DNA from: Bacteroidia bacterium
Lineage (GTDB): Bacteria > Bacteroidota > Bacteroidia > SpSt-205
Assembly (NCBI GenBank): GCA_026414975.1
Contig: JAOAHZ010000006.1
Span: 62,001-126,000, forward strand
Direction of reading: 5' to 3'
DNA: 64,000 bases
Under the pieces are notes generated by a model. That model was not told where the DNA came from. It saw only the letters and a list, made by a program, of their open reading frames with translations, and did not search any database. Shown here piece by piece: positions 51,890 to 59,974 of the stretch. How positions within the stretch are numbered: position 1 is the first letter of the stretch; each line of letters begins with the position of its first letter. The translations under genes were made by a program, and so were the position numbers.

Positions 51890-52515
51890 GGCTTTCGGGC
51901 GGTAGGGATGAAATCTCGGTAATACAGCGGCACTAACCCAGCGATAGCTTCTCCACCTCGTAGAGGTTCCACATAACGAGCGGCATAGGCAACCCATTGC
52001 CAACGGATTTCTTCTACATAAAAGCGTGCAGAAGGATGATTGCCGACCCATAGGGCTGAGTGGGCGTTCCGTTCCCATTCAGTTTGTGGCAGCAGTTCGG
52101 GGGGACTGACTGGCTCCTCCTCCCAAATCTGACCATACCACTCCGCTGGGCGACTCTGCCAAAAAGTGAAAATAGGTCCTTTCAATTCTAATCTGTGGCG
52201 TGCCCATCTGTATAGCGTATGCATGAGCGGCACGGGATAGACTATCCACCCCAACGACAGGGCCCAAGCCTTCACTGCAGCCAATCCAATGCGTAGGCCT
52301 GTGTGGGACCCCGGCCCTTGGTGATACACGGCGTATTGAATGTCTTTCCATCTAAGCTGATGGGATGCCAAAAGGGCTTGGCTCAGGACAATGAGCCGTT
52401 CTGCATGCTGATTAGATGCATCCCACTTTAGGCCAGCTACGGGAGCTTCACCCCTAATGAGACCCAGTTGAAGGCTCGGTCCCGCTGTCTCTACGACCAG
52501 ACCCCAAGTATCCAC
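51886..52515 (-). CDS. tsaB: tRNA threonylcarbamoyladenosine biosynthesis protein TsaB
   Basis: 209 residues. Partner of TsaD in making t6A37 on tRNAs. Family features: LVVETAGPSLQLGLI, NQHAERLIVLSQALL, and YHQGPGSHTGLRIGLAAVKAWALSL. GTG 52515 is chosen by alignment to the usual N-terminus; the gene then overlaps the small membrane protein gene by 62 bp. Confidence 0.9.
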   Translation of the reverse strand: MDTWGLVVETAGPSLQLGLIRGEAPVAGLKWDASNQHAERLIVLSQALLASHQLRWKDIQYAVYHQGPGSHTGLRIGLAAVKAWALSLGWIVYPVPLMHTLYRWARHRLELKGPIFTFWQSRPAEWYGQIWEEEPVSPPELLPQTEWERNAHSALWVGNHPSARFYVEEIRWQWVAYAARYVEPLRGGEAIAGLVPLYYRDFIPTARKP

Positions 52516-52711
52516 CTGAGCGCATTCGTTTATACCATAGCCAGCCAATCGCCCCAGCCACTACATAAGGAGCGGCCAAGAGAAAAACAATTCCCACCCG
52601 AAGTCCTTTCGCCAAACCTGGAGAGGCTTTTTCGGCATTCTTTCGACACATGGCGCACTGGGCCCAGCTCAGCAGAGGAAAAAGCAGAAGCCCGATTAGC
52701 CAGCGCTTCAT
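52454..52711 (-). CDS. Small membrane protein with signal peptide
   Basis: 85 residues. MKRWLIGLLLFPLLSWAQ is a signal peptide, followed by CAMCRKNAEKA (a CxxC pair) and one membrane helix (VGIVFLLAAPYVVAGAIGWLWY). It recurs next to DUF420 genes in Bacteroidota respiratory clusters as I recall them; function unknown. The start is set at ATG 52711; the frame to 52891 lies inside the DUF420 gene. Confidence 0.7.
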   Translation of the reverse strand: MKRWLIGLLLFPLLSWAQCAMCRKNAEKASPGLAKGLRVGIVFLLAAPYVVAGAIGWLWYKRMRSGGYLGSGRRDSGTEPSTGSH

Positions 52712-52718
52712 CTTATTA

Positions 52719-53258
52719 TTAAGTTGGGTAGTACGGGGACAAAAATACATAAACCAGCACGCCAGTAACCGATACATATAACCACAAAGGAAATGTCCAA
52801 CGAGCCAGTTTCTTATGATTGGAGTAGCGACCCAGCAAGGCTGGATATACCGTAAATAGCGCCATCGGCACCACAAAGACGCTGAGTCCAATATGCGTGA
52901 TGAGAATGAAAAGGTATAGCCCTCTCATCCATCCAGTCCCTCCATATCGTACCTCCTCATGAGTCAAGTGATAGAGGACATACAAAACGAGAAAAAGGAC
53001 GCTTAGCCCGAGAGCTATTAGCATTACCTTCCGATGAAGGTGGATTAACTTCCGCTGAATGAGCCAATACCCAGTTATTAGAAGCACTGACACTGCAGTG
53101 TTGATGAGAGCATTTAGACGGGGTATGAAGCTGGTATCTACCCCCACGTCAAGGCGGGGTAAGCTCAAAAGCACCCCTACAACCAGAGGAATAGCGATGG
53201 AGACAATCCAAATGATGCGGCGGATTGAGCTTTCTGAAAGCCCCCCTATGCTTGACAT
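52719..53258 (-). CDS. DUF420 membrane protein
   Basis: 179 residues, about five helices. HRKVMLIALGLSVLFLVLYVLYH and RGLYLFILITHIGLSVFVVPMALFTVY with HKKLARWTFPLWLYVSVTGVLVY are DUF420 hallmarks with conserved His residues. The family includes CtaM, involved in heme-copper oxidase assembly; that role is inferred. ATG 53258 lies 5 nt after TTCCTTTG, a near-match to the promoter element. Confidence 0.85.
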   Translation of the reverse strand: MSSIGGLSESSIRRIIWIVSIAIPLVVGVLLSLPRLDVGVDTSFIPRLNALINTAVSVLLITGYWLIQRKLIHLHRKVMLIALGLSVLFLVLYVLYHLTHEEVRYGGTGWMRGLYLFILITHIGLSVFVVPMALFTVYPALLGRYSNHKKLARWTFPLWLYVSVTGVLVYVFLSPYYPT

Positions 53259-53326
53259 AGTAGCAAAGGAAAACAAAAGCTAATCGTTTAGGCGTTTCAG
53301 GCCAGAGTTTTGTCAGCCAAAATAAG

Positions 53327-53334
53327 TAGCTTTG
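53327..53334 (+). promoter_or_regulatory. Promoter -7 element of the second SiaC-like gene
   Basis: TAGCTTTG ending 6 nt before GTG 53341. Confidence 0.65.
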
Positions 53335-53340
53335 CCTATA

Positions 53341-53760
53341 GTGAAGTTCCACATACCCTCTACTCTCTATACACCTGAAATTTGGGCTGACCCCATTGCT
53401 CGGCAGGTTTTTTTGCGTGGTGCCTGTTTTCCTGAGGATAGTGTGGCTTTCTTCCAACCCTTTCGCTTATTTATCCAAGAGAACCTCTCGGATTTTCAGA
53501 AAGGACCAACCCTCTTTCATGTAGAGCTCACTTACATCAACTCTTCTGGGCAGCGTGAGTTGTATCAGGTCTTACATGAGCTGTTGCAGAACGGCATAGA
53601 GGTCGGGCTGGTTATTTATTTGGGTGAGGAGGAGGAACTAGATGACCTACGGCATGTGATAGCTGGACTGAGTAGATTGGGATTGAATAAGGTGGAGTAC
53701 AGGCGGGAATACTGCTCAATAGCACCGATTACGAAGGAAGCGCCGCCAAGTGAAGGGTAA
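53341..53760 (+). CDS. Second SiaC-family (DUF1987) regulatory protein
   Basis: 139 residues. YTPEIWADPIARQVFLRGACFPEDSVAFFQPF and VELTYINSSGQRELYQVLHELL align with the SiaC-like protein at 10532, keeping the Ser pair in the putative phosphosite (YINSSGQ for YFNTSTAK). It is away from any kinase gene, so it may share the SiaB-like kinase or the SpoIIE phosphatase at 41083. The 3' end overlaps the convergent methyltransferase gene by 45 bp. Confidence 0.8.
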   Translation: MKFHIPSTLYTPEIWADPIARQVFLRGACFPEDSVAFFQPFRLFIQENLSDFQKGPTLFHVELTYINSSGQRELYQVLHELLQNGIEVGLVIYLGEEEELDDLRHVIAGLSRLGLNKVEYRREYCSIAPITKEAPPSEG

Positions 53761-54999
53761 GGAGGGCCTTCCTTTGTAGAGCCAGCCGACCCCTAAGCCC
53801 TCCACAGTGACCCACTCCACGGGGGCTTGGGCTTGAAAGAGTTCGCCTCGGAGATACCTCTCAAAAGCCTCTGAACTGATAGGTCGCTCGGGGAAAGCTT
53901 GTGTCATACCCCCCACCATGAGAGCGGCTGCATGAGCTGGGCGTATGCGCTCTCCAAGGGGAAAAGCCTCCCATTTTTCCCGTTCCCAACGGGGAGGAAT
54001 CATTGCCAGCGCCCCAGGGGTCAAAGCATAATACATCTTGCCTTGGCGGAAACACTCTATGCCCTTTGGCAGGGGATAGGGAGCTGGAGTGGTTTTCCAG
54101 GATTGGGTCTCCAAGACGGATTGGCCTGAACGCTCCCAAGCCGATATGAAAAATCCTTCGCCTACGCTGCGGTGGGGGTAGAAGTAGTAGCCTACGCCTT
54201 TATTGCCATAGGAAACAGAGACCACTTCAGGGGGGGCGTTGGACCAAAGAACAGGATGCCAAGACGACTCATCTTGCATGAGATAGGCCAAGTTTTCTTC
54301 ATTTTCCTCGGGAGCGAAGGTACAAGTAGAGTAAATAAGGCGTCCGTCAGGGGCAACGAGAGCTTTAGCTGCAAAAAGGAGAGAGCGTTGAAGCCGCCGC
54401 ATACGCTGTACCAACTGCGTCGACCACTGACGCATGGCGGTGGAGTCTTTTCGCCAGAGTCCTTCTCCAGAGCAGGGGGCATCTAAGATAACTACATCAA
54501 ACGCCTCAGGATACCGCTCTGCCCAATAGCGAGGATGTCGCCCCGTAATGAAATAAGCCGGAATGCCCCACCTTTCTAAGTTCTCTTGCAAGGCTATGCG
54601 GCGAGCAGGATCGGGGTCGTTAGCTATGAGAAGGCCTCCTTCTAATCCTAACTCCGCCAAGACCAAGGTAGCTTTGCCGCCCGGAGCGGCGCTGAGGTCT
54701 ATAATGCGGAGGGGGCGCTTCTCCGGTAGAAAAGCTCTCAAGCTCATGCTGGAAGCCTCCTGAACATAATAAGCGCCAGCGTGCCAAAGCGGTTCGCGCT
54801 CGAAAGGTGGGCGCTGTTCTAAAACCTGCCCCAAGGGATGCCAGGGCACGGGACGAGCCTCCACGAAACGCGATATCCCCTTTTGTGGATGCCACCTCAC
54901 AGCGGTTTTAGGGGGAGTGGCCAGGGCGCAGAAAAAATCATGAGCCTCGCTTCCTAAACGAGCTTGCATTCGTGAAACGAAGGCCTGAGGTAGGCTCAC
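53716..54999 (-). CDS. RsmF-like 16S rRNA (cytosine-5) methyltransferase, NOL1/NOP2/Sun family
   Basis: 427 residues. SAM-binding DLSAAPGGKATLVLAELG, motif IV DAPCSGEGLWRK and catalytic Cys in STCTFAPEENE; a C-terminal RNA-binding region (about 290-427) is like RsmF. The exact target cytosine is inferred from family only. The start overlaps the HtrA stop (ATGA). Confidence 0.9.
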   Translation of the reverse strand: MSLPQAFVSRMQARLGSEAHDFFCALATPPKTAVRWHPQKGISRFVEARPVPWHPLGQVLEQRPPFEREPLWHAGAYYVQEASSMSLRAFLPEKRPLRIIDLSAAPGGKATLVLAELGLEGGLLIANDPDPARRIALQENLERWGIPAYFITGRHPRYWAERYPEAFDVVILDAPCSGEGLWRKDSTAMRQWSTQLVQRMRRLQRSLLFAAKALVAPDGRLIYSTCTFAPEENEENLAYLMQDESSWHPVLWSNAPPEVVSVSYGNKGVGYYFYPHRSVGEGFFISAWERSGQSVLETQSWKTTPAPYPLPKGIECFRQGKMYYALTPGALAMIPPRWEREKWEAFPLGERIRPAHAAALMVGGMTQAFPERPISSEAFERYLRGELFQAQAPVEWVTVEGLGVGWLYKGRPSLPFTWRRFLRNRCY

Positions 55000-56414
55000 C
55001 GCATCATAAAGTTCAGATAGAGGCGACGCCCCTGCGAATCTATGCCCTCTATGACTAACCTTCCTCTAACTTTTTTCAGGATGTCTTCTACCTCTTCGGG
55101 TGAGTCGGGGGTATAGCCGTTTATTTTGAGGAGGATAAAGCCTTCGGTCAACCCTATCTCGCTCAAGAGTCCGCTTCGCAGGTTCTGAATTCGGTAGCCC
55201 TTTTCTATACCCAATTGCTGAGCTTCTCGGGCGCTGATTGCTACAATATCAGCTCCTAAAGCATTTGAGCGATAAATGTTTCGGCGTAATAGGGTGGCTT
55301 CGCCATTCTCGTTGGTCAAAATAGCCGTGGTCTCGTAAAGTTTACCATTTCGTCGATATAAAACTTTGACTTTATCGCCGGGGCGATGTTGAGCCAGCCT
55401 TTCCAGTAACTCTGCTTGAGTTTGTACGGGGACGCCTTCTATCCCTACTAACATGTCGCCAGCTCGCAGCCCCGCTTTATCTGCAGCTCCTCCTGGATAG
55501 ACACGCCCGATATACAAGCCTTGAAGCGCTTCGGGGGGCACATTGCCTATTTTTTCCTCGGCTAAATCGGTTACCTCTATATCCAAAAAGGCTCTTTGAA
55601 CTACTTTGTAAGTCTTCAAGTCCTCTACGACTTTTCGCACGATGTTGATAGGAATAGCGAAGCCATAGCCTACATAAGACCCCGTACGAGAAGCAATAGC
55701 GGTATTGATGCCGACGAGTTGGCCTTTGAGATTGACGAGAGCTCCGCCACTATTGCCCGGATTGATGGCGGCATCCGTCTGGAGAAAGGACTCCAAGGGT
55801 AAAGGGCCTTGTAAAAGGTTCAGGTTACGTCCTCGGGCACTGATGATCCCTGCTGTAACTGTGTAGGTCAGGTTGTAAGGGTTTCCAATCGCTAATACCC
55901 ACTCTCCGATCTGCACAGAGTCAGAGTTAGCTAAGGGAAGGGGGGATAGGTTGGAGGCACTGACTTTGAGTAGAGCGATATCTACTCCTGCATCCGCTCC
56001 TACAAGTTCTGCTTCCAACGTGCGCTTATCAGGAAAGGTAACGAGAATTCGGCTTGCCTCGCGTATAACGTGGAAGTTGGTTACGATATATCCATCGCTA
56101 CTCCAGACAACACCTGAGCCTGCACTGTATACCTGCTGTGTACGAGGAATCCATAGACCCCAGTAGCTCCAGAAGTCGTCTCCTGCCATCCGTTCTCCGT
56201 AGGCCCGAATAAATACCACACTCGGTGTGGCTTTTCGAGCAGCCTCTACGAAACTAGCTCCCTCCAAGGCTTCTTCCATGCGCACTGACCGTAGAGGGAT
56301 AATAATAGTGGGTTCAGAGCCAGACCTCCCCCTCTTCAAGAAGAAATACATGGCTGAAGCCGCTACAATCCCAGAAAGGCCCCCTACCACGAGTAGAGGC
56401 AGCACCCTTCGCAT
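54996..56414 (-). CDS. HtrA/DegP-family periplasmic serine protease
   Basis: 472 residues. N-terminal membrane anchor or signal (MRRVLPLLVVGGLSGIVAASAMYFF). Trypsin-like triad: His in YIVTNFHVIR, Asp in GADAGVDIALLKV, Ser in NPGNSGGALV. Two PDZ domains follow (about 285-375 and 385-470). Envelope protein quality control. ATG 56414 is set by TACCTTTG 4 nt upstream; the longer frame to 56447 runs through the promoter. Confidence 0.93.
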   Translation of the reverse strand: MRRVLPLLVVGGLSGIVAASAMYFFLKRGRSGSEPTIIIPLRSVRMEEALEGASFVEAARKATPSVVFIRAYGERMAGDDFWSYWGLWIPRTQQVYSAGSGVVWSSDGYIVTNFHVIREASRILVTFPDKRTLEAELVGADAGVDIALLKVSASNLSPLPLANSDSVQIGEWVLAIGNPYNLTYTVTAGIISARGRNLNLLQGPLPLESFLQTDAAINPGNSGGALVNLKGQLVGINTAIASRTGSYVGYGFAIPINIVRKVVEDLKTYKVVQRAFLDIEVTDLAEEKIGNVPPEALQGLYIGRVYPGGAADKAGLRAGDMLVGIEGVPVQTQAELLERLAQHRPGDKVKVLYRRNGKLYETTAILTNENGEATLLRRNIYRSNALGADIVAISAREAQQLGIEKGYRIQNLRSGLLSEIGLTEGFILLKINGYTPDSPEEVEDILKKVRGRLVIEGIDSQGRRLYLNFMMR

Positions 56415-56418
56415 ACAA

Positions 56419-56426
56419 CAAAGGTA
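56419..56426 (-). promoter_or_regulatory. Promoter -7 element of the HtrA gene
   Basis: TACCTTTG on the minus strand, 4 nt before ATG 56414. Confidence 0.7.
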
Positions 56427-56577
56427 CGCCTTCTTCATGGGCGCCAAGACAGGGTTTGTAGGTGTTTTATCTCCCTTTGATTCAAGTCATATCCTGGTCT
56501 AAGTCCAATTCACCTTTGCCTCTTGGAAGGAGTTGCCAACCTTATTTATTCATTTGACGGGAGTCAGGAAAAAGCCT

Positions 56578-56585
56578 TACATTTG
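56578..56585 (+). promoter_or_regulatory. Promoter of the type IX cargo gene
   Basis: TACATTTG ending 8 nt before ATG 56594, with TTTG (56553-56556) 21 bp upstream as a possible -33 box. Confidence 0.65.
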
Positions 56586-56593
56586 CATTTGAT

Positions 56594-59500
56594 ATGCGAA
56601 GGATTAGTCTGCCTTTGTTTGCTGCAGTCTTGGGCTGGTATGATGGCTTGCACGCCCAGCTAAGTGGTAACTACACGATACCTACGGATTTTCCTACCAT
56701 CCAAGCAGCCTTTACAGCGCTTCAAACAAATGGTGCTTCAGGCGCTGTAACGATCACCCTCCCTCAAGGAACCACCTGGGACCCAGCGACTGAGCCTGCC
56801 GTGATCACTCTGAATGGCTATACCTGTAATAATTGTCAGGTAACCATCGTCTTAGACACCACTGTAGCTCTTATCAAGTCCCCTGGGACAAGTGCGGGCC
56901 AGCGGTTCGTGTTTCGTTTCACTGGTACTATCCAGAACTTTACTTTAGATGGGCGAGGCAAGTTTACCGTCCAGAGCACGGCTACGGGGGCCTCTACTAC
57001 CGCCGTAGTTGGATTCGTTTCTACTACCGCCACTCCCCTAAACCTCTCTAACGTGGTGATTCGTGGTCTTAGGTTGATTGGCAATGGCCGGAATAATACA
57101 TTCGCTGGCGTCTATGTGGGTGGGGATGCTTCGTTACCTTCTACTATATCAACTACCTCCTCTATAAATGGATTTGAAGTAGTCGGATGCGTCATTCGAG
57201 GCGTCAGACACGGGATAAACATACGTGGCTCGCGCCCTATCACCCAGAATGTAAGAATCAACCGAGATAGCATAGGCCTGCCAATGATAACCTTGGCTGA
57301 TACTAATCGTTCTTTTGGCTCTTATGGGAACACTAATGAGGGGGCGGGCATATATCTGACAGGGATAACCAACCCTTCTGTCACCCAAAATGTAGTCATG
57401 AACGCTTGGAGCGTGTCAGCGTATTACACCTCGGGCATACGGTTGGATAGCTGTGAAAACTTCTCCATAGAGCGTAACTATGTCGCTGGCATTCGCTATT
57501 TAGGAACAGGGGGCTGGGTAACCTGGGGCCTGAGTGTTTCCCTCCCAGCCTCTTTTATAGGTACCCCTACTAATACAGTAGCTAACAATATGATAGCCGA
57601 TATCGTGGCTGACGGCTATGCAACGACGACTGGTACCTTCTTTCCCTCAGGTATATTCCTTAGGGCACCCGCTACAGTGGTAGATGCAAGAACCCAAATA
57701 CTTCATAACTCCATACACTTATTCGGTAACTCGTTGCCCGGTAGTACCCTTAATAATGGAGGGGCGAGCAGCGGCATAACTATTTTCTTTAGCATACAAG
57801 GTGGCGTTCGCATTCAAGGTAACCTTATCCAGAATAACTTTCGTCCTTCCCTAAATCCTGATACACGAGCCTACGGTATAGCTATCATGACCTCTACGAT
57901 TTCACCTGTAGGTTTCGTTATCAATTACAACGGCTATCGAGTAGCGTCAGGTTACCGAGATACCTTGGCTCGGCTTGGTTCTATAAACTATTTGGATTTA
58001 GCTGCTTGGCAAAGTGCTCCCACTTCTCCTGACCCAAATAGCTATCAGGCCACGAGCAATATGCCTTTTATAGGAAGCCATGACCTTCATCTCGATCCTA
58101 CGGCGCCGTTCTTTGCTATCAATGCGGCTAATACAGGAATGGCCACAGATTATGATGGACAAAGTCGCCCCCTCCCCAATCCTGGCCCTGGCCCTAACGG
58201 CGATCCGGGTACCCTATCTGATATAGGGGCAGATGAAGTGGATGGCACTCCCCCTCCTTGCCTTCCTGTTTTGCCTGTCGCTCCAAATATTATCGTAATT
58301 ACTTCCCCGAATGCGGGGTCCAGCTATCTCTGGGGCACCCAGGTAATCATCGATACAACGGGTACAAACTCTCCTACCGCTTCTGGTAGCCTTCGGGTTA
58401 TTTACTCCTACGACGGTGGATCCACGTGGGTAAATGGACCTGCTATCTCGGCTTTTCCGGCTACCATTAACCTGCCTCCTCTTGTGGCACCTTTATATAC
58501 AGCGAATGCACAGTTAGCCATACGAGCCTTTCAACCAGCTTCTCATCCTGCCTGTCCTGACTTATCAGATACCTCTGATGTGTACTACCAGATTTCCCTC
58601 ACCGATCGTCCAGGCAATCGTCTGGCCACCGCTATACCTCTGACCCTCACCTACAATGCCTCAACGCAGCGGTGGGAAGCCTCAGTACAAGATAGTACAA
58701 TCGGTCCCTACCTGTCTAACGCTTATGGTGCTGGTAGCAGCAGCTCAAATCCAAGAGGTACAGGAGCTAATGACCTCTTTTTCAAGATAATCTTGCCCGC
58801 GTGCATGGATTCTCTAATAGTGAGTACCTGTCCATCTTTCACCAACTTTGACACCTATGTAAGTGTCATCAATCTAATCGATGCTGACACGATTGCAGGG
58901 GATGATGGATGTGCAGTCCAGACGCTTATCCGAGTCATAGGAAGAGCAGGTAGTACTGCAAGAATCAATACTTTTACGGGTTATGCCACGAATGTCGTAG
59001 ATACTATGCGCCTTGCAGCTGGAGACGAGATTATTATCGTAGTAGAAGGGTGGAATACACCAGTACAGGGTCGGTTTCAGTTGGATATCACAGGCTTTGA
59101 GTCCCCTTCCCCTCTGCTGCGTCCCGACTTGGGTGCCGATTTGGAGCTGTGTATAACGGCGGGCACTACCACTCTTACCGCGACTACTCCTGGCGCTTCA
59201 ACATATGAATGGGTCCTGAATGGTAATGTGATCTCGGGTGCAAATACTGACTCCTACACCTTGCCTCTCGTAGTCGGCACACATGAGGTGATTGCGCGGG
59301 CTATCTTCTTCAGTCTGAATGGCCCTGCATGCCACGATACTACTTCTGACACCGTGTTAGTTATAGTATCCCCCGAACCCCAAGCCTCCATCCAAGTAGG
59401 CTCTACCGTCTTCAATAGTGGAGATACCTATAACCTCTCTGCATCGGGATCATCGGTCAGTGAAACTTTTACCGCCAGTAGCTCTGTCAGTGGGAATACC

Positions 59501-59920
59501 TATGGCTGGGAGCTGTACAATCCAGGTAGCAACACACCTGATGCTACGGGCACAGGCAGTTCCTTCACTCATACCTTTTCAGGGAATGGCCTGTATACTC
59601 TTATTCTCATCTCAACGAATGGAGGCTGTGATGAACGCGACACCCTGTATGTGAATGTTGATCTTACGAGCGCTCTGAGTAGGGGTTCTCATAGCTTTTC
59701 TGCATTTCCTAATCCAAACCGAGGGGCCTTCCTCCTCATAGCCCCAGCACCTGGTAGCTACACGCTGTACATCACCGATATGGCCGGCAAAGTGGTCTAT
59801 ACGGGCCGCATGGAAGAGATGCGAAAAGAGCTGCATCTTGATCTGCCTGCGGGTTCTTATCAGCTCTTCATATCTGGCGAAGGTAAAAGCGACCTTATAC
59901 GCTTACTCATCACAGAGTAG
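56594..59920 (+). CDS. Large secreted protein with beta-helix and type IX sorting domain
   Basis: 1108 residues. Signal MRRISLPLFAAVLGWYDGLHAQ. Parallel beta-helix-like region (about 30-560) ending in DIGADEVDG. Ig-like and PKD-like domains follow (about 565-1020, with FTHTFSGNGLYTLIL). The C-terminal type A sorting domain (about 1035-1108) starts FSAFPNPNRGAFLL and has YTLYITDMAGKVVYTGRM and DLPAGSYQLFI. This is a cargo of the GldKLMN-PorP system. The ligand or function is unknown; it may be an adhesin or polysaccharide-binding protein. Confidence 0.9.
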   Translation: MRRISLPLFAAVLGWYDGLHAQLSGNYTIPTDFPTIQAAFTALQTNGASGAVTITLPQGTTWDPATEPAVITLNGYTCNNCQVTIVLDTTVALIKSPGTSAGQRFVFRFTGTIQNFTLDGRGKFTVQSTATGASTTAVVGFVSTTATPLNLSNVVIRGLRLIGNGRNNTFAGVYVGGDASLPSTISTTSSINGFEVVGCVIRGVRHGINIRGSRPITQNVRINRDSIGLPMITLADTNRSFGSYGNTNEGAGIYLTGITNPSVTQNVVMNAWSVSAYYTSGIRLDSCENFSIERNYVAGIRYLGTGGWVTWGLSVSLPASFIGTPTNTVANNMIADIVADGYATTTGTFFPSGIFLRAPATVVDARTQILHNSIHLFGNSLPGSTLNNGGASSGITIFFSIQGGVRIQGNLIQNNFRPSLNPDTRAYGIAIMTSTISPVGFVINYNGYRVASGYRDTLARLGSINYLDLAAWQSAPTSPDPNSYQATSNMPFIGSHDLHLDPTAPFFAINAANTGMATDYDGQSRPLPNPGPGPNGDPGTLSDIGADEVDGTPPPCLPVLPVAPNIIVITSPNAGSSYLWGTQVIIDTTGTNSPTASGSLRVIYSYDGGSTWVNGPAISAFPATINLPPLVAPLYTANAQLAIRAFQPASHPACPDLSDTSDVYYQISLTDRPGNRLATAIPLTLTYNASTQRWEASVQDSTIGPYLSNAYGAGSSSSNPRGTGANDLFFKIILPACMDSLIVSTCPSFTNFDTYVSVINLIDADTIAGDDGCAVQTLIRVIGRAGSTARINTFTGYATNVVDTMRLAAGDEIIIVVEGWNTPVQGRFQLDITGFESPSPLLRPDLGADLELCITAGTTTLTATTPGASTYEWVLNGNVISGANTDSYTLPLVVGTHEVIARAIFFSLNGPACHDTTSDTVLVIVSPEPQASIQVGSTVFNSGDTYNLSASGSSVSETFTASSSVSGNTYGWELYNPGSNTPDATGTGSSFTHTFSGNGLYTLILISTNGGCDERDTLYVNVDLTSALSRGSHSFSAFPNPNRGAFLLIAPAPGSYTLYITDMAGKVVYTGRMEEMRKELHLDLPAGSYQLFISGEGKSDLIRLLITE

Positions 59921-59940
59921 GGTTGAGCCGAAAAGCAGCC

Positions 59941-59974
59941 AAAGTCCCCGGCCTAACAGCCGGGGACTTTTTTT
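59941..59974. terminator. Strong hairpin terminator shared by convergent genes
   Basis: Two 12-base arms (59941-59952 and 59959-59970) around loop CTAACA, followed by T-run to 59974. It ends the type IX cargo gene on the plus strand. On the minus strand the porin stop codon lies inside the T-run region and the stem follows, so it can end both. Confidence 0.9.

Noticed and set aside
51890-52078. N-terminal extension of the GNAT protein
   Set aside because: It lies within tsaB in another frame and has no family similarity; ATG 51889 overlaps the stop as ATGA.
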